DNA of 5,329 bases from Alphaproteobacteria bacterium (GCA_017513365.1 JAFXFY010000140.1:1-5329), one strand, 5' to 3'; numbered from the stretch's first letter, positions 1-5,329 are shown. Program-made: numbers and translations. The notes: generated from the sequence alone by a model not told the origin.

Positions 1-1097
1 CGCCGCCTCATCCGGTAACAAAAGAGGCCGATATGAAATTTATTCATGCGGCGGCCAGAGAGTTAGCGCCTCACTTGTCCGGTTATACGGTTGTGGCGAC
101 AAAATCTACTGTGCCGGTCGGTACGGGTGAGGCCGTTGAAGCCATCATTCGTGAAGTTAATCCAACGGCTGAGTGCGATATTATTTCTTTACCGGAATTT
201 TTACGTGAAGGGTTTGCTGTTCATGATTTCTTTAATCCGGATCGCATTGTGATTGGGACCGACAGTGAACGGGCCAGAGCCGTTATGAAAGAACTCTACA
301 AGGATTTTGAAGGAAAATCTCAAATCTTATGTGTGCGCAGACGGTCTGCCGAAACAATTAAGTATGCCTCAAATGCCTTTTTGGCGATGAAAATTCATTA
401 CATTAATGAAATGGCTGATTTTTGTGAAAAAACAGGTGCCGATATTGCCGAAGTGGCTCAAGGGATGGGAACGGATTCCCGTATCGGAAATAAATTTTTA
501 AACCCGGGACCGGGGTATGGTGGCTCTTGTTTTCCAAAAGATACCATGGCAATGGCCTATATGGGACGTCAAAACGGTGTGAATTTGTCTTTGATTGAAA
601 ATACAATTGAAAAAAATGCTCTGCGTAAAGAACGAATTGCCGATGAAGTGTTGCGTGTGATTAAAGGTATTCGCAAACCTCGTGTCGGTATTTTGGGCTT
701 AGCATTTAAAGGTGGTACGGATGATTGTCGTGAATCGCCGGCCATGCAGGTCATTGAGGCCCTCTTAAAGAAAAAACACAATACCATTGCCCGTATTACA
801 CATACTCAACCCAAGTTGATTGTGTATGATCCGGAGGCGATGGAAAATGCCAAAAAAATGTTGGGGCGCAAAGTCAAATATGTGTCTAATGAATATGAAG
901 CGTTGGAAGATGCCGATGTGATGTTGGTCTTGACCGAATGGCGTCAATTTAAAGGACTTGATTTGGCTCGGGCTAAATCGTTGATGCGTGGTAATAAGAT
1001 TATTGATTTACGTAACCAAATTGACCATGTATCGGCTATTGCTAACGGATTTGAATATAAAGGCGTTGGCCGGCCTTTGATGAAACCGAAAAAATAA
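1..1097 (+). CDS. ugd: UDP-glucose 6-dehydrogenase, 5'-truncated by window edge
   Basis: This enzyme oxidises UDP-glucose to UDP-glucuronate with two NAD+ in the cytosol, supplying precursor for capsule, exopolysaccharide or LPS sugars. The reading frame is already open at base 3 (residues PPHPVTKEAD), so the ATG at 33 is internal and the gene starts upstream. About 364 codons are present of a usual 430-440; the missing part is the N-terminal Rossmann GxGYVG region. Visible motifs in order are STVPVGT, LPEFLREG (catalytic Glu region), NAFLAMKI (conserved Lys), GGSCFPKD with the catalytic cysteine codon at 528-530, GLAFKGGTDDCRESPA and YDPEAM of the C-terminal UDP-binding domain, and VLTEW. 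All catalytic residues expected in this part are intact. The gene ends TAA just before a hairpin terminator. The C-terminal domain has a slightly long, lysine-rich stretch before YDPEAM. GDP-mannose dehydrogenase is a distant alternative, but the motif spellings favour UDP-glucose. Confidence 0.95.
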   Translation, partial: PPHPVTKEADMKFIHAAARELAPHLSGYTVVATKSTVPVGTGEAVEAIIREVNPTAECDIISLPEFLREGFAVHDFFNPDRIVIGTDSERARAVMKELYKDFEGKSQILCVRRRSAETIKYASNAFLAMKIHYINEMADFCEKTGADIAEVAQGMGTDSRIGNKFLNPGPGYGGSCFPKDTMAMAYMGRQNGVNLSLIENTIEKNALRKERIADEVLRVIKGIRKPRVGILGLAFKGGTDDCRESPAMQVIEALLKKKHNTIARITHTQPKLIVYDPEAMENAKKMLGRKVKYVSNEYEALEDADVMLVLTEWRQFKGLDLARAKSLMRGNKIIDLRNQIDHVSAIANGFEYKGVGRPLMKPKK

Positions 1098-1113
1098 TTT
1101 TGATGTAGTGAAG

Positions 1114-1141
1114 AAAAAAAGCGACCACCTGGTCGCTTTTT
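1114..1141. terminator. Bidirectional intrinsic terminator
   Basis: A perfect 6-bp GC-rich stem, GCGACC (1121-1126) with GGTCGC (1131-1136), closes an ACCT tetraloop. It has a run of seven A (1114-1120) on the left and five T (1137-1141) on the right, so it can end transcription from either direction. It would stop ugd on the plus strand and any transcript of the zntB/MFS remnant on the minus strand. The remnant's shifted reading frame runs straight through it, which supports the view that the 3' end of that gene is lost. Confidence 0.88.
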
Positions 1142-1582
1142 ACATATGGAAAGATATTTTTTCCACTTGCAATACCCAATAAAATGGAGTAGGCAAAAAT
1201 GGTATTTTCGGCTTGATATTTTTCAAACCACCAAATCAGTCCGGCTCCTGCCCCATAGCATATGATTTTGGCAATCATCATCCACTTGAAACGATGGGAG
1301 AAAAATCGTCCCATTAAGTTATCTGGTACTAAGGCTTTCATCCAAGAAAGCCACGCTCCACCGGCAATTGAACCAATCATATAGGTGGCGGAAAAACAGC
1401 CAATTAATAACGCTAATGCCCATGGCGAACCAGCCCAAAAAGCCAATAGCAATATTGCCGGCCCCGAACATTAAAGCATAGGCAATTAAAAACGGACCGG
1501 TGGCCAATGTATCCATGGCACTGGTGGCAATACCGCCATAAAAAAGGTTATTGAGGGATTTTCTTAACGAGGCGTTTGACAT
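1142..1582 (-). pseudogene. MFS transporter remnant (internal loss, frame change, 3' truncation)
   Basis: This is a degraded gene for a major facilitator superfamily permease, normally about 400 residues and 12 membrane helices. The start ATG (1582-1580) follows an AAGGA ribosome site at 1594-1590 and a good promoter. Frame A encodes MSNASLRKSL and a first helix up to GAGNIAIG, then reads on without family likeness to a stop at 1319 (87 codons). A second frame, open from about 1470, encodes PWALALLIGCF, then IAGGAWLSWMKALVPDNLMGRFF, the TM4-loop region typical of this group, and a fifth helix ending near GIASG (about 1162). It then runs through the terminator to a meaningless stop at 1042. 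Compared with the family, I judge that roughly 50-70 residues covering TM2 and early TM3 are missing at about 1440-1470 and that everything after TM5 is gone. The family call is confident; exact substrate is unknown. The lead frame could still yield an 87-residue peptide. Confidence 0.85.
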
Positions 1583-1606
1583 ACATATTTCCTTATTTTT
1601 TTTAAC

Positions 1607-1635
1607 AGTATAAAAAGATATGTATAGCTTGTTAA
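1607..1635 (-). promoter_or_regulatory. Sigma70-type promoter of the MFS remnant
   Basis: On the minus strand TTAACA (1635-1630) and TATACT (1612-1607) are separated by exactly 17 bp. The -35 box begins four bases after the zntB stop codon. The predicted start near 1600 gives a leader of about 17 nt that contains the AAGGA ribosome site. The broken gene therefore seems to have had, and may still have, its own transcription rather than relying on zntB read-through. Call made by eye. Confidence 0.5.
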
Positions 1636-1638
1636 GAT

Positions 1639-2622
1639 TTATATCCAATGGGCTCGTTTAAATAAATAGGCTAATCCTATACCAATAAAGACAATAAAAC
1701 AGACAGTAACGGTCAATCCATAGGGTTCTTCGGAAAATGGAATGCCTCCGACATTCATCCCAAACAAGCCGGTCAAAAAAGACAATGGCAAAAAAATGGT
1801 GGCAATCACGGAGAGCATATACATATTTTTTTGACTTTGCTTAACATCATGCATTTGTAAGGCTTCTTGATTAATGCGGACACGTTCTTTAAGTAAGGTA
1901 ATGTCTTCAATAATGCGTTGCATACGATGAAAACTGTCTTTTGTCAGATGAGTTGTTTTTTTGTTAAACCAAGGTAATTGATGGCGAGACAGGGCATCTA
2001 GGGCTTCTCGTTCTGGTGTTAAAAAACGATGCATGATGACTAATCGTCGCATCAACTCGCTCAGTTCATCAGAAATATGAGGCGATATTTGATGGGCAAT
2101 AATTTTTTCTTCTATATCATCTACATATTCTTCCATATCCGAAACGGTATCGGCGGTGGAATTGAGGGTGTTTTCCAAAATCATTTCAATCAGATCGTTT
2201 GTATTTTGAGGACCGGCATGTTCATAAAAATCGTTCATAATTTCTTTGAAAGAAATTGCCGGATGAATGCGGACCGTTATGACACGGTTTTGTGTGGCAA
2301 AGGCTCGTAAAAATACCATATCGTCCGGTTCTGACCGAGGTGTTAAGTTGACGGTTCTGATAACTAATAATAATCCGTTTTTGTGTATCAGACTACGAGG
2401 TCTAGATCCTGAGGTATTGATTAATGTGTCTTTTGTCCAGTCATCAAGATATTTATCATTTTGTAAAAACAAAACGGCTTTTGGGTGTGATAGGTTAAGA
2501 TGTATCCATAAAATGCCGTTTTTAGGGGTCCATTTGTTAACTTGTGTTTCATCCAAAAGTTTGGCGCCTCCTTGGCCGTCCAATAAGACCGCTCCAACCA
2601 TCCAGTTATCTGTCGTTGACAT
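1639..2622 (-). CDS. zntB: ZntB/CorA-family divalent cation transporter
   Basis: This is an inner-membrane CorA-superfamily protein, expected to act as a pentamer and carry Zn2+ or another divalent cation. The start chosen (2622-2620) gives MSTTDNWMVGAVLLDG and has a GGAGGA ribosome site at 2635-2630, 7 nt upstream; the longer in-frame ATG at 2673 lacks family support. The product is 327 residues, the length I recall for E. coli ZntB. Residues 1-265 form the cytosolic domain, with ZntB-like features: ILWIHLNLSHP (37-47), the SRPRSLIHKNGLLLVIRTVNL stretch (73-93), DDMVFLRAF (100-108) and a long acidic helix (about 155-175). Helix TM1 (about 268-287) ends in the pore motif GMN (288-290) followed by VGGIP; TM2 spans about 302-320, with a basic tail FKRAHWI. 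VGGIP and the cytosolic domain favour ZntB over CorA, although GMN is the CorA spelling. It is followed on the same strand, 56 nt on, by the MFS remnant and is divergent from efp. Confidence 0.92.
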   Translation of the reverse strand: MSTTDNWMVGAVLLDGQGGAKLLDETQVNKWTPKNGILWIHLNLSHPKAVLFLQNDKYLDDWTKDTLINTSGSRPRSLIHKNGLLLVIRTVNLTPRSEPDDMVFLRAFATQNRVITVRIHPAISFKEIMNDFYEHAGPQNTNDLIEMILENTLNSTADTVSDMEEYVDDIEEKIIAHQISPHISDELSELMRRLVIMHRFLTPEREALDALSRHQLPWFNKKTTHLTKDSFHRMQRIIEDITLLKERVRINQEALQMHDVKQSQKNMYMLSVIATIFLPLSFLTGLFGMNVGGIPFSEEPYGLTVTVCFIVFIGIGLAYLFKRAHWI

Positions 2623-2640
2623 CCTGATTTCCTCCCTTTT

Positions 2641-2668
2641 TTTATATCTAAAAAGGAAAGCTTGTAAA
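2641..2668 (-). promoter_or_regulatory. Possible zntB promoter (weak)
   Basis: On the minus strand TTTACA (2668-2663) and TATAAA (2646-2641) are 16 bp apart. The implied start near 2634 falls on the ribosome site at 2635-2630, which would leave almost no leader. I therefore list it only as the best candidate in this AT-rich stretch; the real promoter may lie further upstream towards 2720. Confidence 0.25.
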
Positions 2669-2718
2669 ATCAAGAGGAATGGTAAAAGATTAAAAATTAA
2701 AAAGTTTTATTTTTATAC

Positions 2719-2747
2719 TTGATATTTTTTTGAAAATTTGCTATATT
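2719..2747 (+). promoter_or_regulatory. Promoter of the efp-suhB operon
   Basis: TTGATA (2719-2724) and TATATT (2742-2747) are spaced by exactly 17 bp, with a TG at 2739-2740 placed for an extended -10 (TGCTATATT). The predicted start near 2754 leaves a leader of about 38 nt with an AAAGGA ribosome site at 2778-2783, 8 nt before the efp ATG. A short inverted repeat, ATTGT-CA-ACAAT (2757-2768), sits right after the predicted start. No terminator or second clear promoter is seen before 4708, so this element probably serves three genes. Confidence 0.65.
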
Positions 2748-2791
2748 GGGGCAATAATTGTCAACAATCAACTAAAAAAAGGATCGTAAAT

Positions 2792-3355
2792 ATGAAACAA
2801 CAAGCTAACTTAATTCGTGCCGGATGGATTATTGAACACAACGGCAGACAATGGACCGTTTTAAATACAGCTATCACAAAACCAGGTAAGGGCGGGGCTT
2901 ATATCCAAGTGGAAATGCGTGATATTAATTCCGGTAACAAAACAAATGAAAGATTCCGTACAGCAGATACAGTTGAAAAGTTGATGAGTGAAACAATTGA
3001 TTGCCAATATTTATATAGTGAAGGCGATAAATTGTTCTTTATGAATAAAGAAACATATGATCAAATGGAAATCCCGGCCGATATGATGGGGGAATCCGTT
3101 GGTTTCTTGCAAGATAATATGGATGTAACAATGAACTTGATTGAGGGGCGCCCGGTGGGTGTGTCTTTGCCTCAACAAGTGGTTTTAACCGTTGTTGAAA
3201 CAGAACCATATATTAAAGGTCAAACGGTTACGACTTCTTATAAACCGGCCATAATGGATAACGGTATGCGTGTTATGATTCCGCCGTTCGTAACGACCGG
3301 TGAAAAAATTGTGGTGGCAACTGCTGATACAACTTATGTTGAAAGGGCAAAATAA
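2792..3355 (+). CDS. efp: Translation elongation factor P
   Basis: EF-P binds between the ribosomal P and E sites and promotes peptide bond formation at polyproline stalls. The ATG at 2792 has an AAAGGA ribosome site 8 nt upstream and gives 187 residues, normal for the family; an in-frame ATG at 2738 lies in the promoter and is rejected. Three domains can be traced: an N-terminal SH3-like domain (about 1-63) with the tip loop KPGKGGAY, an OB domain (about 65-128) and a C-terminal OB domain (about 130-186). Lys33 in PGKGG corresponds to the E. coli Lys34 that EpmA/EpmB modify with beta-lysine; no modification gene is in this window. The C-terminal family signature runs from Lys151 to Gly170 (KPA....G..V.IP..V..G), with Ile where Val is usual before Pro. 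Its stop codon overlaps the start of suhB by one base (TAATG), which suggests translational coupling. Confidence 0.98.
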   Translation: MKQQANLIRAGWIIEHNGRQWTVLNTAITKPGKGGAYIQVEMRDINSGNKTNERFRTADTVEKLMSETIDCQYLYSEGDKLFFMNKETYDQMEIPADMMGESVGFLQDNMDVTMNLIEGRPVGVSLPQQVVLTVVETEPYIKGQTVTTSYKPAIMDNGMRVMIPPFVTTGEKIVVATADTTYVERAK

Positions 3356-4239
3356 TGGCCGAAGTAAAAACGGAACATCGGCGTATTACGCCCCGTGCTC
3401 AAACAATGCGAAAACGTCCCGAAACACGTGAAGAACAAATGATTGCGGCTTTATCGCCTAATTTGAATGTGATGGTTAAAGCGGTGCGTGCTGCCGGTCG
3501 CAGAATGGTTCGGGATTTTGGAGAAATTTCCTCTTTGCAAGTGTCTTTAAAGGGGCCGGGTGATTTCGTGTCCAATGCCGATACATTGGCTGAAAAAATC
3601 TTAATTGAAAAATTATCTGAAGATCGTCCGGATTATGGATTTATTACCGAAGAACGGGCGGAAATTGCTCCGAAAAACGGTTGTGAATATACTTGGATTA
3701 TTGATCCAATTGACGGGACTATCAACTTTTTGCATGCCATTCCGTGTTTTGCTATTTCGGTGGCTTTAAAACATAAAAATGAAGTGATTGCCGGCGTAAC
3801 CTATAATCCGGTAACAAATGAATTATTTTATGCCGAAAAGGGACAAGGGGCCTTTTTAATGACACCAACGGGTAATGTGCGTTTGCGTGTATCTGGTCGT
3901 GTTCATTTGGCTTATGCTTTGGTTGGTAGTAATGGGTTTAGTACACCGAAAAATCGTCAAGTTATGGAACGAATTGTAGAAAAAGTAGCCTCTACTCGTT
4001 ATAACGGGTGTACGACGTTGTCTATGGCGGCGGTGGCTGCCGGTCAATTGGACTTATATATTGCGACACAATTTAAACCATGGGATTTGGCTGTTGGTTT
4101 CTTGCTTGTGAAAGAGGCGGGCGGATACATCAGCGATTTTGTCGATCATAAGGAAATTGACGATATTATAGCCAGCCAAACGATCGTTGCCGGTAATTAT
4201 AAATTAAAAGACCAAGTGTTAAAATTAATAAGGGGGTAA
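3355..4239 (+). CDS. suhB: Inositol monophosphatase family protein SuhB
   Basis: This is a Mg2+-dependent sugar phosphatase that hydrolyses inositol-1-phosphate and related compounds in the cytosol; the E. coli protein also joins the Nus complex for rRNA antitermination. In the 294-residue product the metal and substrate motifs are all present: DFVSNAD (70-76), EE (99-100), DPIDGT (117-122) followed by NFLHAIP, and WDLAVGFLLVKEAGG (243-257). Glu99, Asp117, Asp120 and Asp244 match the human IMPA1 ligands Glu70, Asp90, Asp93 and Asp220. The chosen ATG overlaps the efp stop and has GAAAGGG (3340s) as ribosome site. This gives about 30 extra residues, rich in Lys/Arg, before SPNLNVMV, where I expect homologues to begin. 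A start at Met29 (3439) would remove it but has a poor ribosome site. Relatives acting on fructose-1,6-bisphosphate or PAP cannot be excluded by motif alone. Confidence 0.95.
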   Translation: MAEVKTEHRRITPRAQTMRKRPETREEQMIAALSPNLNVMVKAVRAAGRRMVRDFGEISSLQVSLKGPGDFVSNADTLAEKILIEKLSEDRPDYGFITEERAEIAPKNGCEYTWIIDPIDGTINFLHAIPCFAISVALKHKNEVIAGVTYNPVTNELFYAEKGQGAFLMTPTGNVRLRVSGRVHLAYALVGSNGFSTPKNRQVMERIVEKVASTRYNGCTTLSMAAVAAGQLDLYIATQFKPWDLAVGFLLVKEAGGYISDFVDHKEIDDIIASQTIVAGNYKLKDQVLKLIRG

Positions 4240-4240
4240 T

Positions 4241-4708
4241 ATGAAAAAAATTGTATTGTCTTTGTTGTGTGGTGCGTTGATGTGTTCGTTTGTGATGCCG
4301 GTATTGGCTCAAGAATTAACACAAAAACGTAAAACGGCTGTTTTTTCTCCGGCTGTAGTGGCATCAGGTGCAACTAAAACACAAAAAGGACAGCAAGTAA
4401 AGAAGGCATTGCCGAAAACGGCACGTACAACAATTTTACGTTTTGAACCGGGACAGATTGAGTTATCTGATGTGCAAAAAGAATTGTTATTGCATGTGGC
4501 CGAACAACTGAATAGAGTGAATAATGCTAGGGTTACTCTTGTTACGGCCTCTAAAGATGATAAAAGCGCTTTATCTCGAGCATCTCACGTTAGAAACTTT
4601 TTAGAAATTTACGTTAGTGGTTCTATAGCATATTACATTCGTACGATTTCTCCTGAATATATTGTTCCCAGCGTTAATAATACTGTAAAAATTATAATTA
4701 ATAGATAA
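4241..4708 (+). CDS. Exported protein with reduced OmpA-like domain
   Basis: I do not recognise this 155-residue protein by name. It has a clear Sec signal peptide: MKK, a hydrophobic core (about 4-19) and a VLA-Q cleavage site after Ala23. Next comes a Lys/Thr/Ala-rich linker (about 24-62) and then a compact domain (63-155) that reads like a shortened OmpA C-terminal fold: ILRFEPGQIELSDVQKELL resembles the first strand and helix, and R113-A-S-H-V117 fits the RAxxV helix, where the Arg binds peptidoglycan in OmpA. The usual HTD/GS loop with the peptidoglycan-binding Asp is shortened to VTASKDDKSA (101-110), so binding is uncertain. It probably works in the periplasm. The two cysteines in the signal are not in a lipobox. 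The start lies one base after the suhB stop, with AAGGGGG at the suhB end as ribosome site, so it is the third gene of the efp operon. No terminator follows; the rpmE promoter begins within 8 nt of its stop. Confidence 0.72.
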   Translation: MKKIVLSLLCGALMCSFVMPVLAQELTQKRKTAVFSPAVVASGATKTQKGQQVKKALPKTARTTILRFEPGQIELSDVQKELLLHVAEQLNRVNNARVTLVTASKDDKSALSRASHVRNFLEIYVSGSIAYYIRTISPEYIVPSVNNTVKIIINR

Positions 4709-4715
4709 AAAGTAC

Positions 4716-4744
4716 TTGCAATTTTATTTTTTTTAGTGTATAAA
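4716..4744 (+). promoter_or_regulatory. rpmE promoter
   Basis: TTGCAA (4716-4721) and TATAAA (4739-4744) are separated by exactly 17 bp. The predicted start near 4751 leaves a leader of about 36 nt carrying AAGGA at 4774-4778. An imperfect inverted repeat, TTGCAATTTTAT (4716-4727) with ATAAAATGCAA (4740-4750), covers the promoter from the -35 box through the -10 box. Confidence 0.6.
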
Positions 4745-4786
4745 ATGCAAACAAGTTTTAATTTATAGAAGAAAAGGACCTAAAAA

Positions 4787-5017
4787 ATGAAAAAAGGAAT
4801 TCATCCGGATTATCACGAAATCACTGTTGTTATGACAGATGGTACAGAATATAAAACAAGATCAACATACGGTAAAGCCGGCGATATAGTTCGTTTAGAT
4901 ATTGACTCTTTATCTCACCCAGCTTGGACAGGTGTTCAACGCTTATTGGATACAGGTGGTCAATTGGCTAAATTTAATAAAAAATTTGCTGCTTTTAAAA
5001 AGCCAACAGCAGCTTAA
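4787..5017 (+). CDS. rpmE: 50S ribosomal protein bL31
   Basis: bL31 bridges the 50S central protuberance and the 30S head. The 76-residue product starts MKKGIHPDYH and has the family core TDGTEYKTRSTYGK (17-30), LDIDSLSHPAWTG (37-49) and QRLLDTGGQLAKFNKKF (51-67), with a lysine-rich tail. It contains no cysteine, so it is the zinc-free type, which as far as I recall is usual in alphaproteobacteria. The ATG has AAGGA 8 nt upstream and no competing start. The gene is flanked by its own promoter and terminator, so it appears to be a single-gene unit, though read-through from the efp operon is possible. Confidence 0.98.
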   Translation: MKKGIHPDYHEITVVMTDGTEYKTRSTYGKAGDIVRLDIDSLSHPAWTGVQRLLDTGGQLAKFNKKFAAFKKPTAA

Positions 5018-5042
5018 TTATGTATTTCATATAACTTCCTTT

Positions 5043-5070
5043 AAAACCTCTCTATATTAGGGAGGTTTTT
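5043..5070 (+). terminator. Intrinsic terminator of rpmE
   Basis: CCTCTCT (5047-5053) pairs with AGGGAGG (5059-5065), with one G-U wobble, around an ATATT loop, and is followed by TTTTT (5066-5070). Four A (5043-5046) precede the stem and extend pairing with the T-tract. It lies 25 nt after the rpmE stop codon. Confidence 0.85.
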
Positions 5071-5127
5071 CGTATTTGGCATATTTGGGGCTTCTCTGTT
5101 ATTGGATGTGATAAAAAAAGAAATAGA

Positions 5128-5156
5128 TTGACAAAAATAGCAAGATGTGTTATACT
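5128..5156 (+). promoter_or_regulatory. Consensus promoter of the ankyrin-repeat gene
   Basis: A perfect -35 box TTGACA (5128-5133) stands 17 bp from TATACT (5151-5156), which also has an upstream TG (5148-5149) in the extended -10 position. An A-rich tract (5111-5123) lies just upstream, where an UP element would be. The predicted start near 5163 gives a leader of about 25-28 nt. This is the closest match to the sigma70 consensus in the window. Confidence 0.7.
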
Positions 5157-5187
5157 GCTCTTATCAAATAATTACTGATAGGAAAAA

Positions 5188-5329
5188 ATGATGGAACCGG
5201 ATTTTATTGCGGCAATCAGAAGTGGTCATGTGGAACACATATCTCATTTTTTGCAAAATGGGGCAGACGTTAATGGTCAAGATGAACGAAAATGGTCGCC
5301 TTTAATGCATGCCATTTGGGCTGGTAATC
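5188..5329 (+). CDS. Ankyrin-repeat protein, 3'-truncated by window edge
   Basis: The first 47 codons of an ankyrin-repeat protein are present. Residues FIAAIRSGHVEHISHFLQNG (6-25), then ADVNGQD, form a full ankyrin unit: helix A, helix B ending in L-x-x-G-A-D-V-N, and the beta-hairpin turn. A second unit begins at KWSPLMHAIWAGN, matching the TPLHxAxxxG pattern with Ser for Thr. There is no signal peptide at the N-terminus, so a cytosolic location or a non-Sec secreted effector is possible. Two adjacent ATGs (5188, 5191) could start it; AGGA at 5180-5183 lies 4 nt from the first and 7 nt from the second, which slightly favours the second. Ankyrin repeats bind proteins; partner and total length cannot be told from here. 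Confidence 0.88.
   Translation, partial: MMEPDFIAAIRSGHVEHISHFLQNGADVNGQDERKWSPLMHAIWAGN

Noticed and set aside
11..23. Repeated word TCCGGTAACAAAA at about 11 and again near 2930
   Set aside because: Both copies are within coding sequence of unrelated proteins in common codons (Gly/Pro-Val/Asn-Thr/Lys); a chance match.
403..947. Minus-strand open frames inside ugd
   Set aside because: They are mirror frames of a well-conserved enzyme with no ribosome site or family likeness.
2077..2722. Plus-strand open frames (77 and 151 codons) antisense to zntB
   Set aside because: They lie opposite a full-length, motif-complete transporter gene, show no recognisable domain, and the longer one runs into the efp promoter.
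2738..2791. Upstream in-frame ATG extending EF-P by 18 residues
   Set aside because: It overlaps the -10 region and has no ribosome site; the family N-terminus fits the ATG at 2792.
3856..4047. Minus-strand open frame inside suhB
   Set aside because: It is His/Thr/Arg-rich low-information translation opposite conserved SuhB sequence.
4241..4309. Lipoprotein signal in the OmpA-like protein
   Set aside because: Cys10 is preceded by LSLL and Cys15 by GALM; neither has Ala/Gly/Ser at -1 as a lipobox needs, while VLA-Q is a good signal peptidase I site.
1..5329. CRISPR arrays, tRNA/rRNA genes, insertion sequences, defence systems
   Set aside because: I looked on both strands and saw no direct repeat arrays, cloverleaf patterns, transposase motifs or terminal inverted repeats, and no toxin or nuclease domain in any supported gene.

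Overview
The window looks like a chromosomal segment of an AT-rich alphaproteobacterium, probably uncultured and host- or gut-associated. The evidence is the family flavour of the proteins: an alphaproteobacterial-type EF-P, a cysteine-free bL31, SuhB with the alphaproteobacterial 'SPNLNVMV' opening, and an ankyrin-repeat gene. Codon use leans to A/T at third positions. This placement is an inference from memory of the families, not the result of a search. I see no tRNA, rRNA, CRISPR array, IS element or phage gene. The content is mostly housekeeping, and I found no convincing new multi-gene system.

Layout. Positions 1-1097 (+) hold the 3' four-fifths of a UDP-glucose 6-dehydrogenase gene, ending at a compact bidirectional terminator (1114-1141). 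On the minus strand lies the wreck of a major facilitator superfamily (MFS) transporter (about 1142-1582): a good promoter, ribosome binding site and first transmembrane segment, then a missing segment, a frame change and loss of the C-terminal two thirds. Upstream of it on the same strand is an intact ZntB/CorA-type divalent cation transporter (1639-2622).

A 169-bp divergent region (2623-2791) carries a strong promoter for a plus-strand cluster of three tightly packed genes: efp (2792-3355), suhB (3355-4239, stop and start overlapping as TAATG) and a small exported protein with a reduced OmpA-like domain (4241-4708). A separate promoter then drives rpmE, encoding ribosomal protein bL31 (4787-5017), followed by its own terminator (5043-5070). 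A final consensus promoter (5128-5156) serves an ankyrin-repeat gene that runs off the right edge (5188 onward).

How the genes fit together. EF-P relieves ribosome stalling at polyproline. SuhB is an inositol monophosphatase that in E. coli also takes part in rRNA antitermination. bL31 is a ribosomal protein. The right half is therefore a translation and ribosome-biogenesis neighbourhood with an envelope protein attached to its main operon. The left half concerns sugar-nucleotide supply and membrane transport. The points most worth a second look are the dismantled MFS gene that keeps its expression signals, the exported OmpA-like protein coupled to efp-suhB, the basic N-terminal extension on SuhB, and the imperfect inverted repeat laid over the rpmE promoter.
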